A DNA stretch of 64,000 bases from Variovorax sp. PAMC26660. GTDB lineage: Bacteria; Pseudomonadota; Gammaproteobacteria; Burkholderiales; Burkholderiaceae_C. Location of the stretch: assembly GCF_014302995.1 (NCBI RefSeq), contig NZ_CP060295.1, positions 7,307,501 through 7,371,500 on the forward strand, in the 5' to 3' direction. Below, piece by piece: positions 38,722 through 46,648 of this stretch. Under the pieces are notes generated by a model. It had not been told where the DNA came from, did no database searches, and saw only the letters and a list, made by a program, of their open reading frames with translations. Numbering within the stretch: the first letter of the stretch is position 1; each line of letters opens with the position of its first letter. A program made the position numbers and the translations under genes.

Positions 38722-39371
38722 CGCTGCGCATTTCCAACCTCGGCAAGCACTACGGTGACGCGCCTGTCTTCGAGAACGTGACGCTCGGCGTCGAGCCAGG
38801 AGAGTTCGTCGCCATCGTGGGCGAATCGGGTGTCGGCAAGTCGACGCTGCTCAACTGCATGGCCGGGCTCGACACGTGGGACCAGGGCAGCGTGACGCAC
38901 GACGGCACCGACATCGGCGCGCTCGATGGCGAGGCCTGTGCGCTCTGGCGCCGCAAGCACGTCGGCTTCGTGTTCCAGGCATTTCATGTGCTGCCGCACC
39001 TGGACGTGGCGCAGAACGTGTCGTTGCCGCTGATGCTGCTGGGCCAGCATCGCGGCGACGAGGGCCGCGTCGCCCACATGCTCGAAGCGGTCGGCCTGCC
39101 CGGCATGGGCGCACGGCTGCCGCAGACGCTGTCGGGCGGCCAGTTGCAGCGCGTGGCCATCGCGCGTGCGCTGGTGCACTGCCCCGCCCTGCTGCTGGCC
39201 GACGAGCCCACGGGCAATCTCGACCCGACCACCGCCGCGAAAGTGATGGAACTGCTGATCGGCCAGACGCGCGAGCACGGCGCCTCGCTGGTGCTGGTGA
39301 CGCACTCCGAGAGCGCGGCCGCCCGCGCGGACCGCCTGCTGCACCTGACAGCAAGCGGCATCCGCGCCTGA
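38718..39371 (+). CDS. LolD-type ABC transporter ATP-binding protein
   Basis: 217 residues. Walker A is [14 protein letters not shown], the signature [14 protein letters not shown] and Walker [13 protein letters not shown]; the DEPTGNLD form is typical of MacB/LolD/FtsE ATPases that work with FtsX-type permeases. It overlaps miaA by 4 bp. No permease is adjacent; the nearest, a FtsX-type permease, starts 4.6 kb downstream on the same strand and is the likely partner (inference). Confidence 0.9.
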   Translation: MTLRISNLGKHYGDAPVFENVTLGVEPGEFVAIVGESGVGKSTLLNCMAGLDTWDQGSVTHDGTDIGALDGEACALWRRKHVGFVFQAFHVLPHLDVAQNVSLPLMLLGQHRGDEGRVAHMLEAVGLPGMGARLPQTLSGGQLQRVAIARALVHCPALLLADEPTGNLDPTTAAKVMELLIGQTREHGASLVLVTHSESAAARADRLLHLTASGIRA

Positions 39372-39387
39372 CGATTTCTTTGCTTGC

Positions 39388-40353
39388 TTACTGCTGCGGC
39401 GCGAGGAAGCTCGCGTAGCGCGACAGATCGACGTTGCCGCCGCTGATCACGATGCCCACGCGCTGGCCCGCAATCGCCTTGCCCGCGGCGATGGCACCCG
39501 CAAAGGCCAGGCAGCCGGTCGGCTCGACCACCATCTTCATGCGCTCGGCGAAGAAGCGCATCGCATCGACCAGTTGTGCGTCGGTCACCGTGAAGATGTC
39601 GTTCACGTCGCGCTTGATGATGCCGAAGGTGTACTCGCCAAGGTGCTGCGTCTGCGCGCCATCGGCAATGGTCTTGGGCGTTTCGATGTGCACGATCTTC
39701 CCGGCGCGAAACGACTGCTGGCCGTCGTTGCCCGCCTCGGGCTCGACACCGTAGACCTTGCAATCGGGCGACAACGCGCGCGCCGACAGCGCCGAGCCCG
39801 ACAGCAACCCGCCACCGCCCAGGCACACGAACAGGTGGTCGAGCGGGCCGGTTTCCTCGATCAGCTCCTTCACGGCCGTGCCCTGCCCCGTCAGCACATC
39901 CGGGTGGTCGTAGGGCGGAATCATCGTCATGCCGCGCTCTTGCGCAAGCCGCTTCGTCAGCGCCTCGCGGTCTTCGGTGAAACGGTCGTACATCACGACT
40001 TCGGCACCGTAGCCCTTGGTGGCCGCGACCTTGGCGGCCGGTGCGTCCTTGGGCATGACGATCACGGCCGGCATCGACAGCAGGCGCGCCGACAGCGCGA
40101 TGGCCTGCGCATGGTTGCCTGAAGAAAAAGCGATCACGCCGCCCTTGCGCTGCGCGGCGTCGAACTTCGACAGCGCGTTGAAGGCGCCGCGAAACTTGAA
40201 CGCGCCCATGCGCTGGAAGTTCTCGCACTTGAAGAAGAACTGGGCACCCCAGCGCTCGTCAGCGGTGCTTGAACGCAGCACCGGCGTGCGATGGGCATGG
40301 CCCTCAAGCCGCGCGGCCGCGGCGATGACGTCGTCGTAGGTAGGTAGTTGCAT
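39388..40353 (-). CDS. threonine/serine dehydratase, fold type II PLP enzyme
   Basis: 321 residues. The PLP-binding Lys is in MGAFKFRGAFN, the SSGNHAQAIAL loop binds substrate carboxylate, and CLGGGGLLSGSAL binds the PLP phosphate. It lacks the C-terminal ACT-like domain of IlvA, so it is the catabolic or serine-racemase-like class. The sequence resembles threo-3-hydroxyaspartate ammonia-lyases and Thr/Ser dehydratases; which substrate is used is not clear. It converges on the LolD-type ATPase gene and is divergent from the YCII/ECF42 pair. Confidence 0.88.
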   Translation of the reverse strand: MQLPTYDDVIAAAARLEGHAHRTPVLRSSTADERWGAQFFFKCENFQRMGAFKFRGAFNALSKFDAAQRKGGVIAFSSGNHAQAIALSARLLSMPAVIVMPKDAPAAKVAATKGYGAEVVMYDRFTEDREALTKRLAQERGMTMIPPYDHPDVLTGQGTAVKELIEETGPLDHLFVCLGGGGLLSGSALSARALSPDCKVYGVEPEAGNDGQQSFRAGKIVHIETPKTIADGAQTQHLGEYTFGIIKRDVNDIFTVTDAQLVDAMRFFAERMKMVVEPTGCLAFAGAIAAGKAIAGQRVGIVISGGNVDLSRYASFLAPQQ

Positions 40354-40538
40354 GGCGGTATCTTGACTGAAAACGTGGGGGCAAATATTGCATCGACTCA
40401 GGACGCCTGAGCCGAACGCCTGGCGACTTTGCCGAAAGCCTTCGGCATTTTCAATGACCCAGGTCCACAGGGGCAGCATCCCCTGGGATATGGAGGCGAT
40501 GTTCGCGCCGTTGGTTCAGGCTCGGGCTGTTTAGCTAA

Positions 40539-40666
40539 CCAGCAGCGTGTCCTGTGCGAATGACGCCAGGTGCTCCCCGCAGCGAAATAAAGGAGGAGCA
40601 AAGCGGGGGACATTCGCACAGGGGAGCACCTGGCGTCATTCGCACTCGCCCCGAACGCGCACGCCC
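40539..40666 (-). repeat. dispersed repeat, copy 5: inverted half copy (stem-loop A only)
   Basis: Read on the minus strand, this copy has the left end (GTTCGGGGCGAGTGCGAATG), stem-loop A with perfect 25-nt arms (about 40554-40578 and 40621-40645), the loop core in the expected sense, and the first ~18 nt of the linker up to CACGCTGCTGG. It then stops abruptly; stem-loop B and the right end are absent. It lies in the 491-bp gap between the dehydratase and YCII genes. Outside the repeat and the candidate promoter, that gap (40354-40538, 40667-40764) shows nothing I can name. Confidence 0.88.
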
Positions 40667-40764
40667 CGAACTCACAGGCCAGGACAGCAAGCCAAACAGG
40701 GGATTCCGGGCATTGCGCCAAACCGTATTCGCGTAAAAAATAATCGCTTCGACACAAGGCTTCG

Positions 40765-40791
40765 TGTCGAAATGACCGGCGGCGGGCCGTC
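40765..40791 (+). promoter_or_regulatory. candidate ECF42 self-promoter
   Basis: TGTCGA at 40765-40770, a 17-bp spacer, then CGTC at 40788-40791, 54 bp before the YCII start. These match the signature reported for ECF42 sigma factors (TGTCGA at -35, CG[A/T]C at -10). The -35 box is also part of an inverted repeat TTCGACAC/GTGTCGAA (40748-40755, 40764-40771). Autoregulation of the pair is inferred. Confidence 0.6.
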
Positions 40792-40844
40792 ATTGGGGTG
40801 AGCGATCTTGCTCAAGCCAATCTTTTCCATGACGGAGAGACACC

Positions 40845-41216
40845 ATGCAATACATGTTGATGTTCTATCAGCCCGCAGCCGAATTCGAACAACGCGACGA
40901 CGCCTCCTCGCAGGCCTACCGGGCCAGCTGGATCGCGTACGCCGACGCCGTGCGACAGGCCGGCATTTCACTCGGCGGCCACGGACTCTTCCCGCCGATG
41001 ACCGGCACCACCCTGCGCGTGCGCGGCGACAAGCGCCAGGTGCAGGACGGCCCCTTCGCCGACACCAAGGAACAACTCGGCGGCTACTTCGTCGTCGACG
41101 TGCCCGACCTCGATGCCGCACTCGAATGGGCCGAACGCGCACCCTGCGCCACCAGCGGCGGAGTGGAGGTGCGCCCTGTCTTCATGGCCACGGCCATGGC
41201 AGCGGCCACCGCGTGA
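40845..41216 (+). CDS. YCII-related (DGPF) protein
   Basis: 123 residues: MQYMLMFYQ at the start, then GHGLFPPMTGTTLRVRGDKRQ and the hallmark QDGPFADTKEQLGGYFVVDVPDLDAALEWA. The DGPF tetrapeptide defines the partner proteins of ECF42 sigma factors. YCII-like folds resemble ferredoxin-like dehydrogenases, and the role of DGPF proteins is unsettled. A GGAGAG ribosome-binding site precedes the ATG. The next gene starts within its stop codon (GTGA), so the pair is tightly coupled. Confidence 0.9.
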   Translation: MQYMLMFYQPAAEFEQRDDASSQAYRASWIAYADAVRQAGISLGGHGLFPPMTGTTLRVRGDKRQVQDGPFADTKEQLGGYFVVDVPDLDAALEWAERAPCATSGGVEVRPVFMATAMAAATA

Positions 41217-42445
41217 ACGGCCCGGCGGCTCATCAGGCCGCCGAACGGGCGGCCCGCGAGTCTTACGGGCGACTGCTGGCCATCCTGTCGGCGCGCACGC
41301 ACGACATCGCGGCGTCGGAAGACGCCCTCTCCGATGCCTTCGCGCGTGCGCTCGAACGCTGGCCCGCGGACGGCATTCCCGACAAGCCCGACGCCTGGCT
41401 GCTGAGCGTGGCGCGGCACCGCAAGCTCGACGCCTGGCGCCACACCCGCGTGCAGGACAAGGCCACGCAAACGCTGCTGCTGCTTGCCGGCGAGGCGGAC
41501 CTGGCCGATGCCGAAGGCGCGACCGTGCCCGACGAACGGCTGCGCCTGCTCTTCGTGTGCGCGCATCCGGCCATCGACGCGCCGGCCCGCGCCCCGCTGA
41601 TGCTGCAGACCGTGCTCGGCCTCGACGCGGCCCGCATGGCCGGCGCCTTTCTCACCGCGCCCTCCACGCTCGGCCAGCGGCTGGTGCGCGCCAAGGCCCG
41701 CATCCGCGCCGCCGGCATTCCCTTCGAGTACCCGCAGCCGCGCGACCTGCCGCAGCGGCTGCAGGACGTGCTCGACGGCATCTACGCCGCCTACGGCACC
41801 GGCTGGGAAGATGTCGACGGCGCCGATGCGCTGCCGCGCGGCCTGACGGCCGAGGCCATCGACCTGGGCCGCATCCTCTGCCACCTGATGCCCGACGAGC
41901 CCGAGCCGCTGGGCCTGCTGGCACTGATGCTGTTCTGCGAAAGCCGCACGGCGGCGCGGCGCAGCGAGACAGGTGCATACGTGCCACTCGACCAGCAGGA
42001 CATCACACGCTGGAACCACGAACTGCTCGCGCAGGCCGAACACCATCTGCGGCAAGCCTCGGGCATGGGCTCGCTCGGCGCCTACCAACTGGAAGCGGCC
42101 ATCCAGTCGGCGCATTGCGAGCGCCGCGCCGGCGCCCCGGTGCCACCCGAAACGCTGGTGGCCTTGTACAACGGCCTGCTGGCGCTGCGCCCGAGCATCG
42201 GCGCACAGGTCAGCCGCGCCTGTGCCTTGGCGAACGCACGAGGGCCGGACATCGGCCTGCAGGCGCTCGATGCGATTCCCGCCGATGAAGTAACCAGCTA
42301 CCAGCCCTTCTGGGCCGCCCGCGCGCATCTGCTCGCAGCCGGTGGCGTGCGCGCCGCAGCGCGGCAGGCCTACGACCGTGCCATCGGGTTGAGTGCCAAT
42401 GCGGCGGTGCGCGGCTACCTGGGTGCGATGGCCGCCCGGCTTTGA
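41213..42445 (+). CDS. ECF42-type RNA polymerase sigma factor with C-terminal extension
   Basis: 410 residues. Region sigma2 (SYGRLLAILSARTHDIAASEDALSDAFARALERW, PDKPDAWLLSVARHRKLDAWR) and sigma4 (LMLQTVLGLDAARMAGAFLTAPSTLGQRLVRAKARIR) are followed by a ~220-residue extension rich in helix pairs (TPR-like) that ends with PFWAARAHLLAAGG. This is the layout of ECF42, which lacks a classical anti-sigma factor; the extension is reported to be needed for activity. GTG at 41213 overlaps the DGPF stop. The candidate promoter upstream of the pair matches the ECF42 consensus. Confidence 0.9.
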   Translation: MNGPAAHQAAERAARESYGRLLAILSARTHDIAASEDALSDAFARALERWPADGIPDKPDAWLLSVARHRKLDAWRHTRVQDKATQTLLLLAGEADLADAEGATVPDERLRLLFVCAHPAIDAPARAPLMLQTVLGLDAARMAGAFLTAPSTLGQRLVRAKARIRAAGIPFEYPQPRDLPQRLQDVLDGIYAAYGTGWEDVDGADALPRGLTAEAIDLGRILCHLMPDEPEPLGLLALMLFCESRTAARRSETGAYVPLDQQDITRWNHELLAQAEHHLRQASGMGSLGAYQLEAAIQSAHCERRAGAPVPPETLVALYNGLLALRPSIGAQVSRACALANARGPDIGLQALDAIPADEVTSYQPFWAARAHLLAAGGVRAAARQAYDRAIGLSANAAVRGYLGAMAARL

Positions 42446-42487
42446 ACCGTCGACTTCTTCAGGCTGCTGGCGTTGGCACGCCGCGCA

Positions 42488-43906
42488 TCACTGCGTCACC
42501 ACGACAGGCTCGCTCGCCCGCTGCGCGTCGAGCTGGCTGCCCCCCTGCGACAACGTGACACCCACCACCGCATTCCCCTCGCCACGCTTGAAGACGAACT
42601 GCGCGCCGATGGTGGCCACGACAAAGCGGTCGTTGCCGGTGGGCATCAGCGCGCTGTAGCCGCGCCCGGTCTCGCGCACCAGCAGCTTGGCGCCGCGCAC
42701 GGTGAAGGTCAGCGACATGGTCTTGCTGACGCGGAACTCGCCCCTGTAGTCTTCCAGCCGCGCGGGATCGACGGGCACCTCGACCGTCGGCACCGGGTAG
42801 CGGCTCTTGCCGATGGCCAGGAACACGGCCTGCATCGGTGCGCGCGTGTTGCTGCTGAGCATGATCATGGCTTCGCCGGTGTCGGGCGCGAGCAGCCAGA
42901 GCGTGCGGTAGCCCTCGGTCACGCCTGCGTGGTAATAGGTGCGCCGTGCGCCTTCGGTGCCGCGCACCATCACCGCATAGCCGATCTCCGCGCCCTCATA
43001 GCGCGCCAGCGGCGTGAGCATGCGCACAGCGGCCGGGCCGAGCGGGCCGCTGGCACCGGCCAGGATCGCGCGGCTGAAGGTCAGCATGTCGGCGGCGGTG
43101 GAACGCAGCGCGCTGGCCGGCGAGTAGGCCAGCATGTCCAGCAACTGCTGGCGGCGGTCGCCGGCGAAGGCCGGGGCCATGCGCGAGGCCTTGTCGCCGA
43201 GCGGGATCACGGTGTCGTTCATGCCCAGCGGTTCGGTGATGCGCGCGCGCACCAGCTCGCCCCATGAGGTGTTGTAGCGCTCGCCCAGCAGCAGCCCGAG
43301 CAGGGCCATGCCGAAGTTGCTGTAGTTTCCTTCGCAGGGCGCCGCGGCGGCGGTGAGCTTGATGCGGGTGAGCGCAGCCCAGAACATTGGCTTGTCGAAG
43401 GTGCGGAACTGCTCGGCCAGCGCCGGGCCGCCGGCCACGCCATCGGCCATCACGGGCATGCAGCCGGTGTGCGTGACGAGCTGGCGCAGCGTCACCGCGG
43501 CCACGGGGGGCGACAGGCCCTCGACCTTGCCGGCGAGCAGCTTGCCGACGGTGTCGTCGAGCTTCAGGTCGCCGCGCTCCACGGCTTGTGCGAGCAGCAG
43601 GCCGGTGAAGACCTTGGTGACGGAGCCGATCTCGAACATCGGCTGCTCGGCGCTGTTGGACTCGATGGCACGCGGCGTCGAAGGCGGCTCGGGGTTGTAG
43701 GCCGCGCCGTAGGCGGCCTTGCCGTTGCGCAAGGTGCCGATGACAAGCGTGCCGCGCTCGGCGCCGAGTGCGGCCTTGGCCAGCACTGTCGGGTCGCTCG
43801 CCAGCGTGAGCGGCACCAACTGGGCGGCCGCGTTGCCCGCCAGCAGCGACAGAAGAAGCCAGGCCGCGAACCAGCGGGGGTACAGGGCGGGAGACAGCAG
43901 CCGCAT
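42488..43906 (-). CDS. serine hydrolase of the class C beta-lactamase family
   Basis: 472 residues. A signal peptide ends near GNAAAQ. The beta-lactamase/transpeptidase-like domain has the nucleophile in SVTK (about residue 95), the YSN motif (Tyr-x-Asn) and the HAG triad in YYHAGVTEG in place of KTG. A ~100-residue C-terminal beta domain follows (EDYRGEFRVSKTMSLTFTV), similar to DUF3471 extensions. It may be an esterase, D-aminopeptidase or penicillin-interacting protein; beta-lactam hydrolysis cannot be claimed. It is divergent from the FtsX-type permease gene across 82 bp. Confidence 0.88.
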   Translation of the reverse strand: MRLLSPALYPRWFAAWLLLSLLAGNAAAQLVPLTLASDPTVLAKAALGAERGTLVIGTLRNGKAAYGAAYNPEPPSTPRAIESNSAEQPMFEIGSVTKVFTGLLLAQAVERGDLKLDDTVGKLLAGKVEGLSPPVAAVTLRQLVTHTGCMPVMADGVAGGPALAEQFRTFDKPMFWAALTRIKLTAAAAPCEGNYSNFGMALLGLLLGERYNTSWGELVRARITEPLGMNDTVIPLGDKASRMAPAFAGDRRQQLLDMLAYSPASALRSTAADMLTFSRAILAGASGPLGPAAVRMLTPLARYEGAEIGYAVMVRGTEGARRTYYHAGVTEGYRTLWLLAPDTGEAMIMLSSNTRAPMQAVFLAIGKSRYPVPTVEVPVDPARLEDYRGEFRVSKTMSLTFTVRGAKLLVRETGRGYSALMPTGNDRFVVATIGAQFVFKRGEGNAVVGVTLSQGGSQLDAQRASEPVVVTQ

Positions 43907-43988
43907 CGTCGGAATCCTCAGGCGTCATCGAAGAGGTGCCATCGTGCCACGGCAGGTGTAACACCGTGCGCACCGTGACAATCGGGCG

Positions 43989-46595
43989 ATGCGCGCATTG
44001 CTCACCACCTTCTCCTGGCAGGAACTCCGCCACCACCCCTGGCGCAACGCGGCGGCCGTGCTGGCGGTGATGCTGGGCGTGGCACTCGCGTTCTCCGTGC
44101 AGTTGATCAACGCCTCGGCACTCGACGAATTCTCCAGCGCCGTGCGCTCGGTGAACGGCCAGCCCGACCTTGAAGTGCGCGCCGTGCAAGGAGGCTTCGA
44201 CGAAGCTGTGTTCGCAAAGCTGGCGCAGCAACCGCAGGTGACGCTCGCGAGCCCGGTGCTCGAATTCCAGGGACTGGCGCTGGCGGGCGGCGAACGCCAG
44301 GTGCCGATGCGCGTGATCGGTGTCGATGCGCTGGTGCTGCCCACCATCGCGCCTGCGCTGATGCCGCAGCCCGCTGCGGGTGCCGACCGCTTCGCACTGT
44401 TCGCGCCGGGCCATGTGTTTTTGAACGCCGCTGCGCGTAGCGTGCTGGGCCTGCCGTCGCAAGCCGATGCCGGCGCGACGGAGACGGTGCAACTGCGCAG
44501 CGGCGACGCATGGCAGCGGCTCGACGTGGCTGGCCATGTCGCCGCCAGCGGCGCGGCGCTCGCAGTGATGGACATTGCCGCGGCCCAGGAGCTGTTCGGC
44601 CAGATCGGCCAACTCAGCCGCATCGACCTGCGACTCGCACCCGGCACCGACCGCGCGGCCTTCATCGCTTCACTGCAGCAATCGCCGGGCTGGCCCGCAG
44701 GCGTGCAGTTCGCCGAGCCGGGCGATGCAGCCGAACGCGTGAGCAACCTGTCGCGTGCCTACCGCGTCAACCTCACGGTGCTGGCGCTGGTCGCGCTGTT
44801 CACCGGCGCCTTTCTCGTCTTCTCGGTGCTCGCGCTCAGCGTGGCCAAGCGCGCGCAGCAGTTCGCGCTGCTCGGCGTACTGGGCCTGACACCGCGCGAG
44901 CGGCTGCGGCTGGTGCTGACCGAATCGCTGGTGCTGGGCCTGATCGGCAGCGCGGCCGGCATCGCGCTCGGCACCGCGCTCGCAGCCTTCGCGCTACGGG
45001 TGCTCGGCGGCGACCTGGGCGGCGGCTACTTCGAAGGCGTCGCGCCCAAGCTGCACTGGAGCAGCGGCTCGGCGGCGCTGTACGGCGGCCTCGGCGTGCT
45101 GGCCGCGCTGGTCGGCGGCTGGTGGCCGGCGCGCGCCGCGCAAGCCTTGCCCGAGGCGCAAACGCTCAAGGGCCTGGGCGCCGCGCCCACGCAGGGCAAC
45201 AGCCACTGGCTGGCGTTAGGGCTGATCGCCATCAGCGTGGTGTTGGCGAACATCCCGGCCATCGGCGGCATTCCGGTCGCGGCTTACTTGTCCGTGGCCT
45301 GCCTGCTGGTCGGTGGCATCACTGCCCTGCCCTGGCTGATCGCGTTGCTGTACGACCGCGTGGCACCCGTGTTCGCGCAGCGCGTGCTGCCGATGCTGGC
45401 CGTCGAGCGCGCGCGGCGCATGCGTGGCACGGCGGCCGTGGCGGTGAGTGGCGTGGTAGCGAGCCTGAGCCTTGCCGTAGCGCTCACCGTGATGGTCGCG
45501 AGCTTCCGCGATTCGGTCACGCACTGGCTCGACGTGGTGCTGCCGGCGGACCTGTATGTGCGCGCCACATCCGGAGGACGCGGCAGCAACACCGGCAACA
45601 GCAGCAGCACCGACACCGCGACGTTTCCGCCGGCCTTCGTGCAGGCGCTGGCGCAATTGCCCGGCGTGGCGCGCACGGGCACGCTGCGCACCCAGTCGCT
45701 GCAGCTCGATGCCTCCCGCCCGACCGTGGCGCTGATCGCGCGCAGTCTTGAAGGCAGCGCAGCGCAGTCGCTGCCGCTGGTGGGCGCCGCGTTGCCGGTG
45801 CCCGAGGGACAGATCGGCATCTACGTGAGCGAGCCGATGGCCGAGCTGTACGGCGCGAAACCGGGAACGACGTTCGCGCCGATGTCGGGCGCCATGGCTG
45901 CGGCCGCCTCATCGAAAACGGCGCCCGTCTTTTTCGTCGCGGGCGTCTGGCGTGACTACGCGCGGCAGTTCGGCGCGATCACGATGGATGCGCGCGACTT
46001 CGAGCGCATCACCGGCGAGCGCAACGTGAGCGACGTGGCACTGTGGCTCGAGGCGGGCGCGTCGGAAGGCGCCGTGCAGGCCGGCGTGCGCAAGCTGGCG
46101 GCGCAACAGGGCGGCGCGTCTTCGGAGTCGGTCGAGATTTCTTCCGTGGGACAGATCCGCACGACCTCGCTGCGCATCTTCGATCGCAGCTTCGCGGTGA
46201 CCTACTGGCTGCAGGCGGTGGCCATTGCCATCGGGCTCTTCGGCATTGCGGCGAGCTTCAGCGCGCAGGTGCTGGCGCGGCGCAAGGAGTTCGGGCTGCT
46301 CGCGCACCTGGGGTTCACGCGGCGGCAGGTGCTGGCTGTCGTGGCGGGCGAAGGCGCTGCGTGGACGGCCATCGGTGCCGTGGCAGGGCTGGTGCTCGGG
46401 CTGGCTGTGTCGGTGGTGCTGGTGAAGGTGGTGAACCCGCAGAGCTTCCACTGGAGCATGGACTTGCTGGTGCCTTGGTCGCGGCTGCTGGTGCTTTGTG
46501 CGGCAGTGGTGGCAGCCGGCACGGTGACTGCCTGGATGGCGGGGCGGGCTGCGGCCGGCAAGGACGTGGTCCTGGCAGTCAAGGAAGACTGGTAG
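43989..46595 (+). CDS. FtsX-type ABC transporter permease
   Basis: 868 residues. Four-helix FtsX units appear at both ends: the N-terminal helix (LAVMLGVALAFSVQLI), a first core at about 255-385 (VALFTGAFLVFSVLALS, GLTPRERLRLVLTESLVLGL), a middle pair of helices, and a second core at about 735-865 (SFSAQVLARRKEFGLLAHLG). Large periplasmic domains lie between. This is the layout of the AttF/AttG or YbbP permeases. No ATPase is adjacent, but a LolD-type ATPase (38718-39371) and an AttH-like lipocalin (50369-51433) lie on the same strand on either side. Confidence 0.9.
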   Translation: MRALLTTFSWQELRHHPWRNAAAVLAVMLGVALAFSVQLINASALDEFSSAVRSVNGQPDLEVRAVQGGFDEAVFAKLAQQPQVTLASPVLEFQGLALAGGERQVPMRVIGVDALVLPTIAPALMPQPAAGADRFALFAPGHVFLNAAARSVLGLPSQADAGATETVQLRSGDAWQRLDVAGHVAASGAALAVMDIAAAQELFGQIGQLSRIDLRLAPGTDRAAFIASLQQSPGWPAGVQFAEPGDAAERVSNLSRAYRVNLTVLALVALFTGAFLVFSVLALSVAKRAQQFALLGVLGLTPRERLRLVLTESLVLGLIGSAAGIALGTALAAFALRVLGGDLGGGYFEGVAPKLHWSSGSAALYGGLGVLAALVGGWWPARAAQALPEAQTLKGLGAAPTQGNSHWLALGLIAISVVLANIPAIGGIPVAAYLSVACLLVGGITALPWLIALLYDRVAPVFAQRVLPMLAVERARRMRGTAAVAVSGVVASLSLAVALTVMVASFRDSVTHWLDVVLPADLYVRATSGGRGSNTGNSSSTDTATFPPAFVQALAQLPGVARTGTLRTQSLQLDASRPTVALIARSLEGSAAQSLPLVGAALPVPEGQIGIYVSEPMAELYGAKPGTTFAPMSGAMAAAASSKTAPVFFVAGVWRDYARQFGAITMDARDFERITGERNVSDVALWLEAGASEGAVQAGVRKLAAQQGGASSESVEISSVGQIRTTSLRIFDRSFAVTYWLQAVAIAIGLFGIAASFSAQVLARRKEFGLLAHLGFTRRQVLAVVAGEGAAWTAIGAVAGLVLGLAVSVVLVKVVNPQSFHWSMDLLVPWSRLLVLCAAVVAAGTVTAWMAGRAAAGKDVVLAVKEDW

Positions 46596-46602
46596 CCCTT
46601 GT

Positions 46603-46644
46603 TCTTTCCCGGGGCCGGGGTGCGCCCCCTGCCCCGGGAAAGAA
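46603..46644. terminator. terminator hairpin between permease and penicillin acylase genes
   Basis: TTCTTTCCCGGGGC (46603-46616) pairs exactly with GCCCCGGGAAAGAA (46631-46644); the loop can pair further (GGGG/CCCC). On the minus strand it follows TTTTT. It lies between two convergent stops and could serve both. Confidence 0.75.
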
Positions 46645-46648
46645 AAAC

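Noticed and set aside
42488..43906. Beta-lactamase resistance gene
   Set aside because: SxxK and YxN are present, but KTG is replaced by HAG and a DUF3471-like domain follows, so antibiotic hydrolysis is not supported.
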